Origin: Deltaproteobacteria bacterium
Lineage (GTDB): Bacteria > Desulfobacterota > Desulfobacteria > Desulfobacterales > Desulfobacteraceae
Assembly: GCA_013151635.1 (NCBI GenBank)
Contig: JAADHV010000045.1
Span: 1-46,263, forward strand
DNA length: 46,263 nucleotides
Direction: 5' to 3'
The notes below the pieces were generated by a model that was not told where the DNA came from, searched no databases, and saw nothing but the letters and a program-made list of their open reading frames with translations. Of this stretch, positions 1-10,841 are shown one piece after another (the stretch's first letter is position 1; each line of letters begins with the position of its first letter). The translations under genes were made by a program, and so were the position numbers.

Positions 1-900
1 TGCTTCCCATTTTTTGCCACTGATGCCGCCAATAAAATCATTTTGATCGAAACTCGGAGCGCTTGCCATCACAAGGACATCACCGTTATTCGGATCAATG
101 GCTACAACAGCGCCATCCTTACCTTCAAGCAATTTTTCTGCTGTCCTTTGCAGATCAAGGTCCAATGTAAGGTTTAAATCAAGCCCTGCAACAGGGTCTA
201 CAGTTTTTAAGATCTTAATCGTCCTGCCGTTTGCATCGACTTCTATTTGTCTTCCGCCCCGCTTTCCCTGTAAATACCTTTCAAAGCTTTTTTCAATACC
301 ATATCTTCCAATTGAATCTCCTGCCCTGACATTGGGATATTTACCACTTTTCAATTCCCTGATGTTCACCTGTCCCAGGTATCCTAAAAGATGGGCCGCA
401 GTTTTCTTATAGATATAATGCCTTGTGGGTTCTATATCAATGTGGACCCCGGGAAGATCAAACTTATGTGCTTCAACTATAGCAAGCTGGTCCCTTGAAA
501 TACCGTTTTTTAATGTTACGGGTTTATAGAAGGCACCTTTGCCTGCCCTGGCTATACTGTCCATAAGTTCCTGGAAAGGCACCTGAATCAGGCCGGCAAG
601 CTTTCTTATGGTTTTTTTTATTTCCCCGGCATCTTCAAGCACTATTTTAAGATTAAAGGAAGGTCTGTTATCAACCAGTAATTTTTTATTTCTATCAAAT
701 ATAAGGCCGCGGGAAGATTTAATACTCTTAAGGCGTATAGCATTTTTTTCAGATTGGCGTCTGTATTCTTCACCCTTGATAACCTGGAGGTACACCAGCC
801 GAAGGAATAACAGGGCAAAAGCAAATAAAATACATACACTTACACCAATAAGTCTTTGTTTGATCCAGTCTCTGTCCGGGTTTTTATTGAATTCGATCAA
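1..900 (-). CDS. mrdA: Penicillin-binding protein 2, N-terminal part (cut by window edge)
   Basis: This is a peptidoglycan transpeptidase of the elongasome that cross-links lateral wall in the periplasm. The 300 visible residues begin with a short cytoplasmic stretch, one membrane anchor (LIGVSVCILFAFALLFLRLV) and the class-B PBP N-terminal signature, with SSRGLIFDRN at about residues 65-74. The last residues seen (SAPSFDQNDFIGGISG) are the segment that normally lies just before the SxxK active site, so the catalytic domain is outside the window. I chose the TTG at 900 because a GGGG-type ribosome site sits just upstream and mreD ends at 903; an ATG start would remove the membrane anchor. It is the last visible gene of mreB-mreC-mreD-mrdA. 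Confidence 0.93.
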   Translation of the reverse strand, partial: MIEFNKNPDRDWIKQRLIGVSVCILFAFALLFLRLVYLQVIKGEEYRRQSEKNAIRLKSIKSSRGLIFDRNKKLLVDNRPSFNLKIVLEDAGEIKKTIRKLAGLIQVPFQELMDSIARAGKGAFYKPVTLKNGISRDQLAIVEAHKFDLPGVHIDIEPTRHYIYKKTAAHLLGYLGQVNIRELKSGKYPNVRAGDSIGRYGIEKSFERYLQGKRGGRQIEVDANGRTIKILKTVDPVAGLDLNLTLDLDLQRTAEKLLEGKDGAVVAIDPNNGDVLVMASAPSFDQNDFIGGISGKKWEA

Positions 901-902
901 TG

Positions 903-1433
903 CTAACCCCTGTTTTTTTGAGCAATTTGTTTTTGAAAGAATTTTGATATGAAAATCCAGTTCTGCCAGCAGATATTAACCAGGAAAATACCGGCCGGGA
1001 TAAAAATGAATCCCCAAAATACCTGTCTTATCAAAAGGCTGAAATTAAATTCCAGGACGGCGTTATAACCTTGGGTTACAAATACTGAAAATAACAGCAA
1101 TCCATGTTGTATGAGTACTGAAAAAAGACTTATGACAAGAATAAAGACAATGCTTCGTTGAAAAAGCAATTGTTTGGCTATATGAACGATCATGTAGATC
1201 CATAAATAAGAAAAAATATGATAACAGAAAGGTACACCGGAAATACTGTCCATAATACACCCGATAATAATAATGGCAAAGATCATGGAATAGTGGGATG
1301 AAATAAGGCTTAAAAAAAGGACATCAATAATCAGAAGATCAAAACTTTGAATAAAAAAGGCAAAACCGGGAAGGATAACCGTTTGAATTACGATTAAAAA
1401 AAAAGTTAAAATGATGAAAAACAATGCATTCAT
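903..1433 (-). CDS. mreD: Rod-shape-determining protein MreD
   Basis: A 176-residue, very hydrophobic protein with about five or six predicted membrane segments, as expected for MreD, the inner-membrane partner of MreC in the rod complex. Sequence conservation in this family is weak, so the call rests on length, hydrophobicity and position between mreC and mrdA. Its stop codon is only a few bases before the mrdA TTG start, suggesting translational coupling. The C-terminus is basic (KKQ..QKN), fitting a cytoplasmic tail. Confidence 0.88.
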   Translation of the reverse strand: MNALFFIILTFFLIVIQTVILPGFAFFIQSFDLLIIDVLFLSLISSHYSMIFAIIIIGCIMDSISGVPFCYHIFSYLWIYMIVHIAKQLLFQRSIVFILVISLFSVLIQHGLLLFSVFVTQGYNAVLEFNFSLLIRQVFWGFIFIPAGIFLVNICWQNWIFISKFFQKQIAQKNRG

Positions 1434-1455
1434 TATTGAACAATCTTAAAATAAT

Positions 1456-2268
1456 TTATCTGGCAGTTTTATATACAAGGACTTCTTCTATTTTATCAAA
1501 ATCAACGCTGGTCTCTATGGTGATATCCTGGAAAAGTTGAGAATGGACCTTTGTAACCTTTAAAATCCTGCCGATTTTAAGCCCTTTGGGAAACACCTGA
1601 TCCAAACCGGATGAAACAATCATTTCCCCCTCTTTTACATTATCCTTTCTTAATGCATATACAAAAGAACAATTATCCTGGTTATTGCCCTTTACGATAC
1701 CGCGGACCCTTGAATTCTGGACAAGAGCATCAACAGCTGAATTTTGGTCCGTTATTAAAAGGACTCTTGAATATTTTTTTGCAACTTTGATTATTTGTCC
1801 GACAATTCCTTCGGAAACAACCACCGGACTTCCCTTTACAAGGCCGTCTCCTGCTCCTTTATCAATCATAATGGTTTTAAACCAGGGGGATGGATCCCTT
1901 GCAATGATTTGAGCTGCAATATAAGTGTCTGAAACAGAATCAGTGAAATTGACAAACTTCTTAAGCCGGGTATTTTCAAGCTCCAGCTCTTCATACCTGT
2001 TTTTTATTTCTATTGCTTTGCCAAGCTGCCTTTTAAGTTCAATATTTTCCTTAACGGCAAGGACCGATATAAAGTAAGTGTCCCAGATATTTCTGGTAAA
2101 ACGGATTGTCCGGGTAACTGACTTTTGAATAGGTGAGATAAGAGAAATCGTGATTCGCTCAATGCCGCTGACCGGCAAAGATTCTCTGCTGCTCATGGTT
2201 ATTACGGTAAAATTGATAGCAATAAATAAAGCAACCCCGACAACGATAAGCAAATTCCTTGAAAACAT
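1456..2268 (-). CDS. mreC: Rod-shape-determining protein MreC
   Basis: A 270-residue periplasmic scaffold of the elongasome that links MreB filaments to wall synthases. It has one N-terminal membrane anchor (residues about 5-25), a charged coiled coil (about 70-110, ELKRQLGKAIEIKNRYEELE) and the two-lobed beta domain, with IARDPSPWFKTIMIDKG and GSPVVVSEGIVGQI typical of the family. Length matches the usual 270-370 residues. It starts four bases after the mreB stop, so the two are almost certainly co-translated. Confidence 0.95.
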   Translation of the reverse strand: MFSRNLLIVVGVALFIAINFTVITMSSRESLPVSGIERITISLISPIQKSVTRTIRFTRNIWDTYFISVLAVKENIELKRQLGKAIEIKNRYEELELENTRLKKFVNFTDSVSDTYIAAQIIARDPSPWFKTIMIDKGAGDGLVKGSPVVVSEGIVGQIIKVAKKYSRVLLITDQNSAVDALVQNSRVRGIVKGNNQDNCSFVYALRKDNVKEGEMIVSSGLDQVFPKGLKIGRILKVTKVHSQLFQDITIETSVDFDKIEEVLVYKTAR

Positions 2269-2272
2269 TAAA

Positions 2273-3365
<1,093 letters not shown>

Positions 3366-3441
3366 ACGATCTTGTTAAAGATTATTTGCTAACAAACTTA
3401 TCAGTTTTTTACAAGCGCAAAAAGTTTTACCACACAATATT

Positions 3442-4521
3442 TTATATTAATCGAGTATATATCAAATCATGAATTACAGGACGGAATTTTTTGATCTTGT
3501 CATTGAATCTTAATGGGTGAACCCTGTTGGTTAAAATAATAATTATCAATGATTTCTCAGGATCAATCCAGAAAGATGTGCCTGTAAAACCAAGATGGCC
3601 TATGGATGATTTTGAAAAATATTTCCCTGAAGATGAATTGTGTTTTGAAGGTGTATCAAATCCTGCAACCATATCATAGCATTTTTCCTTTTTTACAAGG
3701 GCCTTTACCACATCAGGGGCCAGGACCTTTGTAGGCTTTTCCTTTAACGCATTCAATATTTCACGGCAGACCCTGTATATTGAAACTGCATCTCCGAAAA
3801 GTCCGGCATGCCCTTCTATACCTCCCACAGCCCAGGCATTATCATCATCCACTTCACCCTGAAGCAGTTTTTTTCTCCAGGGACATTGCTGGGTAGCAAC
3901 AATTTTTCTGCAATACCTGTCTAATGTTTCATCCTTTTGCTTAAGATCTATGAAAAACAGATTATCAATTTCAAGAGGAGAATAAATCTTCCTTGAAACA
4001 AACCTGTCCAGCCTTTGACAGGTTATTTTCTCAATGATCCATGAAATGATCATAAAACCAAGATCGCTGTAAACCTGTTTTTCATTAATTTTATTTTCAA
4101 GAGCCTCACAAACAAGCAGACGTCTTAAGTATTGCCTCGGGTTTTTATTCTTTATGATTTTTTTAAAATATTTGCGAAAAGCCGGAAGCCCTGAAGTGTG
4201 CCTCAGCAGCATATCAATAGTAATATCGGCTTTATCGGTTTTTTTAAATTCTTTTAGAATTGATCCTATTTTCTGATCTAAAAAAATCTTTTGACTCTCA
4301 ACAAGTTTTGATATGGCCATGGTTGTTGCCAGGGGCTTTGTCAAAGATGCAAGATCAAAAATACTGTCTTTTCTCATTTGTCTTTTTTCAAAAATATCAG
4401 CCACCCCATAGGATTCGTGGAGAATGATTTCCTGGTTTACAGCACACAATAGAACCGCACCGGGGAAGACACCCTTTCTTATGGCCTGTTCCATCTCTTT
4501 TGATATTCTGTCTTTGTCCAT
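3442..4521 (-). CDS. Serine hydrolase, beta-lactamase class C / PBP4*-like family
   Basis: A 359-residue serine hydrolase of the beta-lactamase-related fold, a group that includes DD-peptidases, esterases and amidases. The catalytic SxxK tetrad is S-L-T-K near residue 60 (ASLTKPLATTMA), followed by LLRHTSGLPAF near 106, the tyrosine motif as Y-S-D near 152, and a C-terminal GHLGFTGTSFWID strand that replaces the KTG box. No signal peptide is visible, so it may be cytoplasmic. I prefer the ATG at 4521 to the adjacent TTG at 4524. It follows ldcA by a few bases, suggesting a joint role in wall-peptide recycling; true beta-lactamase activity is not implied. Confidence 0.85.
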   Translation of the reverse strand: MDKDRISKEMEQAIRKGVFPGAVLLCAVNQEIILHESYGVADIFEKRQMRKDSIFDLASLTKPLATTMAISKLVESQKIFLDQKIGSILKEFKKTDKADITIDMLLRHTSGLPAFRKYFKKIIKNKNPRQYLRRLLVCEALENKINEKQVYSDLGFMIISWIIEKITCQRLDRFVSRKIYSPLEIDNLFFIDLKQKDETLDRYCRKIVATQQCPWRKKLLQGEVDDDNAWAVGGIEGHAGLFGDAVSIYRVCREILNALKEKPTKVLAPDVVKALVKKEKCYDMVAGFDTPSKHNSSSGKYFSKSSIGHLGFTGTSFWIDPEKSLIIIILTNRVHPLRFNDKIKKFRPVIHDLIYTRLI

Positions 4522-4526
4522 CAAAA

Positions 4527-5405
4527 TTAATTCCAGCAGATTTCCATAGCTGCGGTATCCATTTTAACACCGGCCCCCATGCATAAAGACAAATTTATTT
4601 TTCCATGGCCTGAATCCAGGCCTGAAAGAACAGGAATATGGTATTCTTCAAACATTTCAAACAATATTTCTTCTATGTATTCATCATTGCTGCATTTTTC
4701 AAAGGAGCCTGTAACCACCCCAAGTATTTTTTCAAACATCCCTGCCATCTTCATCTGTGTCAGCATACGGTCAATTTTATAGGCAGGTTCTCCAATATCT
4801 TCTAAAAAAAGGACTGCATTTTCAAAATCAGGTTGAAACATTGTGCCTAAAAGATGTGATATAACGGCAATGTTCCCCCCTTTTAAAATACCTGCGCATT
4901 TACCGGGCTTTATAACCTTTCCGTTTGCCACACTAATTTTTTTAAAAACCCCTGTAATGCTGTTATAAAAGGACTCAATGGTCTCTTGGCCGGCACCTGC
5001 AATTGAAACAACATTTGGTCCGTGAATAACAAGGTTGCCGGTCCTGTCAATAATAGACAATAACAATGCCGTGATATCAGAAAACCCTATAAAGGGCTTG
5101 GGATTTTGTTTGATGACATTCCAATTTAAATATTTAAGAGTTCGCATGGCCCCAAACCCGCCCCGGGCACAGATAATAGCGTCTATATCCGCATCAGAAA
5201 AAAAATTATTGATTATATTTGCACGTAATATATCGTCCCCGGCAAGGTATCTCTTCTTTTCAAAAATTTCATCAGGAACCTGGACTTCAAATCCCAAATC
5301 TTGCAGGGTATGAAGCCCGGTGTTTAATTTTTCAATGTCAAACCTTGCAGACGGGGCACATACACCTATTTTTTTTACGGGTTTTAAAGGGATGGAGTTT
5401 TTCAT
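4527..5405 (-). CDS. ldcA: LD-carboxypeptidase (peptidase family S66)
   Basis: A cytoplasmic serine peptidase that removes the terminal D-alanine from recycled murein tetrapeptides. The nucleophile serine lies in IGFSDITALL (about residue 109-111), followed by HGPNV. The glutamate region is LFLEDIGEPAYKIDRML and the histidine is in GHGKINLSLCMGAG, giving the Ser-Glu-His triad of the family in order. Length of about 292 is normal. The ATG at 5405 is preferred; an in-frame GTG lies two codons upstream. It is first of a two-gene unit with the serine hydrolase and sits upstream of mreB; a TATAAT-like -10 box is visible on this strand at 5451-5456. Confidence 0.92.
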   Translation of the reverse strand: MKNSIPLKPVKKIGVCAPSARFDIEKLNTGLHTLQDLGFEVQVPDEIFEKKRYLAGDDILRANIINNFFSDADIDAIICARGGFGAMRTLKYLNWNVIKQNPKPFIGFSDITALLLSIIDRTGNLVIHGPNVVSIAGAGQETIESFYNSITGVFKKISVANGKVIKPGKCAGILKGGNIAVISHLLGTMFQPDFENAVLFLEDIGEPAYKIDRMLTQMKMAGMFEKILGVVTGSFEKCSNDEYIEEILFEMFEEYHIPVLSGLDSGHGKINLSLCMGAGVKMDTAAMEICWN

Positions 5406-5599
5406 GTGCACACTGATCTTTTTAATTCGATTTAAATCTTTCTTTCATTTATTATACTCTTTAAAAACAATCAACAAATTAAACCGGGGCTCTTGTTTTC
5501 ACTAATGGAAAATCATAGTCCAGCTCCAGGTTTTTGTTGAAAATAATATAGTTTCACATTAGGATAAGACATATTCGTTTATTTATCAGGCAATAATAA

Positions 5600-7711
5600 A
5601 TGTCAAAAAATAAATACAGCCTTATTCTAAAAAAAACCAGGAAGCTTGAAAAGCTAAACCTGTTCCAGAAAGCAATGCTCAAGATCTCGGAAGCTTCAAG
5701 GGAATCGGATTTAAAAATATTGTTTGAAATTATTCATGGACAGATCAGAAAATTAATGCCGGCTGACAATTTTTATATTGCTCTTTTAAAAAATTATGAA
5801 AACTGCCTTTACCATTTCTCTTATTATAAAGATTTAAAAAACAAGGATGATCTGAAACAGGGTCTTACCATTGAACTTCCAGGATCATTTACAGATTGGG
5901 TGACCAAAAACAAATCCCTTTTGCTGGATCAACATACGGTTAAAAAAATAGTTTCAAGAGAAACAGGCATTGACATTGATGTCGATACCATTGGTGAATG
6001 TGCAGCTTCCTGGATGGGTGTCCAGCTCAAAGGCAAAAAAAACTTTAAACTTGGCGTTATTGTTGTCCAGGACTATGATGATCCCGATGCTTATACGGAA
6101 TCTGATTTTAATCTTTTAAAACTTGCCTCAGATACCATTGGCTCGGCCATTCAATATAACCAGGCACAACTGGAGCTTGAAAAAAACGAAAAAATGTTCC
6201 GAACCCTTGTGGAAACGGCACCAGTGGGTATCAATGCGTTAGACCTTGATGAAACCATCCTTTATTCCAATAAAGTATTTGCAAGGATACTGGGATATGA
6301 AAACCAGCAGGATATTATTGGAAAAAACCTTAAAGAATTCACCACTCAGGATACTTTCAATAAACTGGTTCAAAAAATAAGGGAAGAGCAGGTCAATGGC
6401 ATTGCCGGAATGTATGAAACCAAATTTATCTCAAAAAACGGCGCCAAAAAAGATGTGATTATAAATTGTACACCAGTGGGGTTTGATAAGGGCCGGATCA
6501 CCAAATGCATTGGTGTTGTGACTGACATTACAGACCAGAAGCAGGAACACAGGGCAAAAATACTTGCCCAGAAACATGCGGCTGACCAGGAAAAACATGC
6601 CCTGATTGGTCAAGTTGCAGGAAAAATGGCCCATGATTTTAACAACATCCTTGGTGCTATCATGGGCAATGCAGAAATAAGCCTGCTTGACTGTAAAGAT
6701 GAAAACATCAGACAGACCCTTGAGATTATACTTGAACAGACCATTAGAGGAAGAAACCTTACCAAAAACCTTGTGGCCTTTGCAAAAGACCAGGAACCCA
6801 AACAGGAATTTTTTGATATTAATGAAAAAATCCATCTTGCTTTAAGCCTTTTGAAAAAGGATCTGACCCGTATAAAAGTCACAGCTGACCTTAAAGCAGG
6901 TATCCCGCCCCTCCTGGCCGATCCGGGAATGATTGAGCATTCTCTTATCAATCTGATTCAAAATTCCATTCACGCTACCAGCACAAAGGATAATCCTGCT
7001 ATTATAATTAAAACTTCCCACAATAACCACACTATTTTCATCGAAATTAAAGACAATGGATGCGGAATCCCTGAGAAACATAAAAACAGCATTTTCACCC
7101 CGGCCTTTACCCTTAAGGGGAGCAACGATATTTTAAATGCCTATCGGGAAAATATCAGAGGCACAGGCTATGGTATGTCCAATGTTAAAATGTACATTGA
7201 AAAACATCATGGAAAAATATCCTTTGAATCCAGGGAAAACAAAGGAACAAAGTTCATCATAGGACTGCCGGTCCGTCAGGCGAATCTTACTGTTGAAGAG
7301 GTTAAAGAGGTTAAAAAAAACGAAATCCAGACAAAAAAACGCATCCTGATTGTTGAAGATGAAACTCCCATTGCAAATATCCAGTCAAGGGTTCTTTGCC
7401 AGAAACCCTTTGAACATAGCGTGGATATTGCGATTAACGGGCAAATGGCCCTGGAATTATTAAACAGACATAAATATGATCTTGCCAGTCTGGATTATAT
7501 CCTGCCGGGCAATATTACCGGACTTGATATTTACCACAGTATCAGACAAAAGGACAAACTGCTTCCTGTATTGTTTATTTCCGGTAATCTTAAATTCATT
7601 GAAACCATAAAAAAACTACAATTAAATGATAAGAGGATAAATCACTTATCCAAACCAACAACTAATAAAGATTATGCAGGAACGGTCAACGACCTGCTTT
7701 TAAGAAAATAA
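5600..7711 (+). CDS. GAF-PAS hybrid sensor histidine kinase
   Basis: A 703-residue soluble phosphorelay kinase with no membrane segment. The order is a GAF domain (about 25-195), a short coiled linker, a PAS domain (about 203-313), HisKA with the phospho-accepting H345 in KMAHDFNNILGAIMGN, HATPase_c (N box NLIQNSIHA, G1 DNGCGIP, G2 GTGYGMSNVKMYI), and a C-terminal receiver (about 577-700, ILIVEDE, phospho-acceptor D632 in LDYILPG). The input is not identifiable; GAF/PAS suggests a small ligand or redox signal. No partner output gene is adjacent: the neighbours are convergent (cupin) and divergent (ldcA). Confidence 0.93.
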   Translation: MSKNKYSLILKKTRKLEKLNLFQKAMLKISEASRESDLKILFEIIHGQIRKLMPADNFYIALLKNYENCLYHFSYYKDLKNKDDLKQGLTIELPGSFTDWVTKNKSLLLDQHTVKKIVSRETGIDIDVDTIGECAASWMGVQLKGKKNFKLGVIVVQDYDDPDAYTESDFNLLKLASDTIGSAIQYNQAQLELEKNEKMFRTLVETAPVGINALDLDETILYSNKVFARILGYENQQDIIGKNLKEFTTQDTFNKLVQKIREEQVNGIAGMYETKFISKNGAKKDVIINCTPVGFDKGRITKCIGVVTDITDQKQEHRAKILAQKHAADQEKHALIGQVAGKMAHDFNNILGAIMGNAEISLLDCKDENIRQTLEIILEQTIRGRNLTKNLVAFAKDQEPKQEFFDINEKIHLALSLLKKDLTRIKVTADLKAGIPPLLADPGMIEHSLINLIQNSIHATSTKDNPAIIIKTSHNNHTIFIEIKDNGCGIPEKHKNSIFTPAFTLKGSNDILNAYRENIRGTGYGMSNVKMYIEKHHGKISFESRENKGTKFIIGLPVRQANLTVEEVKEVKKNEIQTKKRILIVEDETPIANIQSRVLCQKPFEHSVDIAINGQMALELLNRHKYDLASLDYILPGNITGLDIYHSIRQKDKLLPVLFISGNLKFIETIKKLQLNDKRINHLSKPTTNKDYAGTVNDLLLRK

Positions 7712-7716
7712 ATTTA

Positions 7717-8043
7717 TTATTTGGGCAGATAATCTTCCCGCAAGGGAGAAAATACCTCAATTGCCACAGAATCTTCTATAATTTCGGCCCAGTGTTCAAT
7801 ATCGCCATTAATTGACCAAGTATCTCCCGGTTCTGCAAGAAAAGCTTTTCCTTTAATGAATAATTTCATTTTTCCTGAAACCATGAATCCGGTTTGTTCC
7901 TGGGGGTGGCTGTGTCTTGGCAAAAGGCTGCCTTTTTTCAAATGAAACCGTGTCAATAAACTATTCTGGCCATACACCAAAGTTTTCATTTTTATTCCGT
8001 CTATGGGTGTTAAAAAACCCTTGGGATCATATTTTTCAAACAT
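7717..8043 (-). CDS. Small cupin-domain protein
   Basis: A 108-residue single-domain cupin, a beta-barrel metal-binding fold. The first cupin motif is RHSHPQEQTGFMVSG (H44, H46, then E49/Q50) and the second is GDTWSINGDIEHWAEI with H84, giving a plausible metal site. Such small cupins are often sugar-, hormone- or stress-related, but no substrate can be named. It ends five bases from the stop of the convergent kinase gene and is divergent from the U32 gene. Confidence 0.85.
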   Translation of the reverse strand: MFEKYDPKGFLTPIDGIKMKTLVYGQNSLLTRFHLKKGSLLPRHSHPQEQTGFMVSGKMKLFIKGKAFLAEPGDTWSINGDIEHWAEIIEDSVAIEVFSPLREDYLPK

Positions 8044-8091
8044 ATGTTTTTTCCTTTGCTCATTTTCATCATTATTGGTATTTTGCCTATT

Positions 8092-8120
8092 TTGACAAAA
8101 TTTAACAAAATTGCAATACT
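8092..8120 (+). promoter_or_regulatory. Possible sigma-70 promoter for the U32 gene
   Basis: A consensus TTGACA (8092-8097) is followed after 17 bases by AATACT (8115-8120), a four-of-six -10 box. It would give a 5' leader of roughly 35 bases before the TTG start at 8161. The region is AT-rich, so confidence is limited. Confidence 0.35.
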
Positions 8121-8160
8121 ATACAATTATAAATTATTTAAAATAAAGGTTTTATAAAGC

Positions 8161-10110
8161 TTGAATTACCCTAAAATCCTTGCACCTGCCGGTGATAAAA
8201 ATTCATTTTTAGCAGCTATTGCCGCAGGTGCCGATGCAATTTACTGTGGCTTGAAAATATTTTCCGCACGCATGGAAGCTGACAATTTCAGTATTGAAGA
8301 ACTTTCAAGATTAACCAAACTTGCCAAATCCCGGAACATCAACGTCTATGTGGCATTTAATTCAATTATCAAGGAATCAGAAGAAGAAAAAGTTTATAAT
8401 ATCCTTAGCAAACTATGCAGGTTTGTTGACTTTGATGCCCTGATTGTACAGGATCTTGCCATGATAAGCCTTGCAAAAAAGGCTGGATTTAAAAAAGAAT
8501 TCCACCTTTCTACATTAGGCAACTGCACCTTCCCTTCCGCCCTCAAAACATCAAAACAACTGGGGTTTAAAAAAATTGTCCTGCCAAGAGAATTTAATAT
8601 TGACGAAATCAAGGAAATGGCCCGGGATGTCCCCAAGGGTATTGAACTTGAAGTCTTTGTCCATGGGGCACTTTGTTACTCCATTTCAGGAAGATGCTAT
8701 TGGAGTTCATGGTTTGGCGGAAAAAGCTCGCTCCGGGGCAGATGTGTCCAGCCATGCAGAAGAATATATGAACAAAAGGGGCACCAAAAAAGACATTTTT
8801 CATGCATGGATTTTTCCTGTGATGTGCTTGCAAAAGTATTAAAACAGATCCCTCAGATTACAACCTGGAAAATTGAGGGCCGCAAAAAAAGTCCCCATTA
8901 TGTTTATTATACTGTTAAAGCATATAAACTCTTACGGGATGATCCAAAAAAGAAAAAACAAGCGCTTTCATATCTTGATTATGCCATGGGAAGACAATTC
9001 ACCCATTATAACCTTTTATCCCAGAGGAAAATGAACCCTTTGGACCACTCTTCCGAGACCGGCTCCGGACTCTTTGCAGGAAGAATAAAGAATCCCGGCT
9101 CCCCCTTTTTTATTACAAGAGAAGCCCTTTTACCTTTGGATCTGTTAAGAATAGGATTTGAAGATGAAAAATCCCATGGCATCCAGAAAGTCACCAGGGC
9201 AGTTCCCAAAAAAGGAAAATTTTATCTGGCAAAACAGTCAAAATTCAGGATTAAAAAAGGAACCCCTGTTTATATAATAGACAGAAGAGGATCAGAACTT
9301 TTAACGCTTATTAAAACCCTTGATGATGAGCTTTCCTGCCAGGATAAAATAAAAATTGCACCTGTTAAGAATGAACTTAAAGGTTTTGCCTGTAAAAAAC
9401 CTGTAAAATCAAAAAACAGAATCACAAACATTACCCTTTCAAGGGGAAGGCACCGGCAAAGCCTTAGTTCTTCATCCACAGGAGTGTGGATTTCCACCAG
9501 GGGCTATTCTTGCAGTCCTTCACCAGGGAATTGGCTGTGGCTGGATCCTGTTTTATTTCCAGGAGAAGAAAAACTATGTTCTGATTATATTGCCAGGGCC
9601 GTTAAAAAGGGTATTAAAAATTTTGTTCTAAACGCAGTCTGGCAGCTGTCTTTTTTCAGGAATCCAGAGCAATTAAATATATGGGCCGGACCCTTTTGCA
9701 ATATTACAAACAGCGTGACGCTGAATCTTTTAAAACAATCAGGGTTTTCAGGTGCCATTGTAAGCCCTGAGCTTGATGGGGATACATTCTGCTCTCTGCC
9801 CTCAAAAACCAACATGCCCCTTGGCATTGTCATCTATGGCAACTGGCCACTTGGCATCTCAAGAATTATTTCCGGGGATCTTAAAACAGACCATGCATTT
9901 ACAAGTCCCAAAGGTGAAACAGCCTGGATTGCAAAATACAATAATAATTATTTTGTTTTCCCAAATTGGTATCTGGACTTAACTTCTAAAAAAGAAGTAC
10001 TTAAAAAAGCGGGTTTTTCACTCTTTATAGATATTCATGAAACCATTCCCCGTGGTATAAAAATGAAAGGGAGGCCAGGACTCTGGAACTGGAACCTGAA
10101 ATTATTGTGA
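8161..10110 (+). CDS. U32 family protein (iron-sulfur peptidase/hydroxylase-like)
   Basis: A 649-residue member of the U32 family, which includes the tRNA and 23S rRNA hydroxylation proteins TrhP and RlhA and the ubiquinone proteins UbiU/UbiV. The family signature is seen at EVFVHGALCYSISGRC, and four cysteines (C172, C179, C195, C199) are spaced as in members that bind a 4Fe-4S cluster. The N-terminus (PKILAPAGDKNSFLAAIAAG) is typical and supports the TTG start. The length is close to RlhA (about 650), making an RNA-modification role possible, but the second half (300-649) gives no clear motif to me. It stands alone, convergent with the K+ genes. Confidence 0.85.
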   Translation: MNYPKILAPAGDKNSFLAAIAAGADAIYCGLKIFSARMEADNFSIEELSRLTKLAKSRNINVYVAFNSIIKESEEEKVYNILSKLCRFVDFDALIVQDLAMISLAKKAGFKKEFHLSTLGNCTFPSALKTSKQLGFKKIVLPREFNIDEIKEMARDVPKGIELEVFVHGALCYSISGRCYWSSWFGGKSSLRGRCVQPCRRIYEQKGHQKRHFSCMDFSCDVLAKVLKQIPQITTWKIEGRKKSPHYVYYTVKAYKLLRDDPKKKKQALSYLDYAMGRQFTHYNLLSQRKMNPLDHSSETGSGLFAGRIKNPGSPFFITREALLPLDLLRIGFEDEKSHGIQKVTRAVPKKGKFYLAKQSKFRIKKGTPVYIIDRRGSELLTLIKTLDDELSCQDKIKIAPVKNELKGFACKKPVKSKNRITNITLSRGRHRQSLSSSSTGVWISTRGYSCSPSPGNWLWLDPVLFPGEEKLCSDYIARAVKKGIKNFVLNAVWQLSFFRNPEQLNIWAGPFCNITNSVTLNLLKQSGFSGAIVSPELDGDTFCSLPSKTNMPLGIVIYGNWPLGISRIISGDLKTDHAFTSPKGETAWIAKYNNNYFVFPNWYLDLTSKKEVLKKAGFSLFIDIHETIPRGIKMKGRPGLWNWNLKLL

Positions 10111-10177
10111 CAGGCTCCCACTTTAAACAAAAAAAGCTTTAAGTTAACATCAAAAAATGAAGATACTGGCAGGCTTA

Positions 10178-10831
10178 TCAGCAGTTTCTAAGCTTTTCCA
10201 ACCCCTGGTCTGATCCGAAAAGAATTAGTATATCACTGTTTTTCAAAACAAAATCCGCTTTTGGAATAAAATGCATTTTTTCCGGTACCATTTCCCTTAT
10301 GGCCACAATCTGAACTCCATACCGGTTTGTAAGATTTATCTGCCGTAAGGACTGGCCGATAAAACTGTTTGGAACAGTAAGCTCGATAATGCCATACCCT
10401 TCCATGAATGGGAGATAATCTATCAGGTTTGGATTATGAAGCTTTTCCGCCATTAAAATAGCATTATCTTTTTCAGGGAAAGAAATTTCTTGTACCCCCA
10501 GCTTTTCGAGGATACGTTTGTGAGGATCATTAATGGCTTTTGCAACAATATATTTTACTCCGACTTCCTGGAGATTCAGAACGGCAAGAATGGAGTTGCT
10601 CAGGATAGACCCTATGCTTACAACGGCAGTATCAACATCATTTACCCCAAGGGACTCAATTGTTTTTGCATTTGTTGCATCAGCCACAATAGCCTGGCTG
10701 ACATTGTCTTTAATATCCTGAACCAGATCCGGGTTTTTATCAATGGCAAGGATATAATGCCCTTTATTGTAAAGATGTGTTGCAAGGTAATACCCAAAAT
10801 TTCCAAGCCCTACAATTAAAAATTGTTTCAT
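10178..10831 (-). CDS. ktrA: K+ uptake regulatory subunit KtrA/TrkA-type (RCK)
   Basis: A 217-residue cytoplasmic gating ring subunit with one RCK_N Rossmann domain (GLGNFGYYLA at about 7-16, acidic end of beta2 at ILAIDKNPD) and one RCK_C domain (about 135-215). This single-unit form is KtrA-like, unlike the duplicated 454-residue TrkA near 33 kb. It binds nucleotide (ATP/ADP or NAD(H) in relatives) and gates the partner channel. It lies ten bases downstream of the ktrB-like gene, so the two form an operon. Confidence 0.92.
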   Translation of the reverse strand: MKQFLIVGLGNFGYYLATHLYNKGHYILAIDKNPDLVQDIKDNVSQAIVADATNAKTIESLGVNDVDTAVVSIGSILSNSILAVLNLQEVGVKYIVAKAINDPHKRILEKLGVQEISFPEKDNAILMAEKLHNPNLIDYLPFMEGYGIIELTVPNSFIGQSLRQINLTNRYGVQIVAIREMVPEKMHFIPKADFVLKNSDILILFGSDQGLEKLRNC

Positions 10832-10841
10832 AATTGTTTTC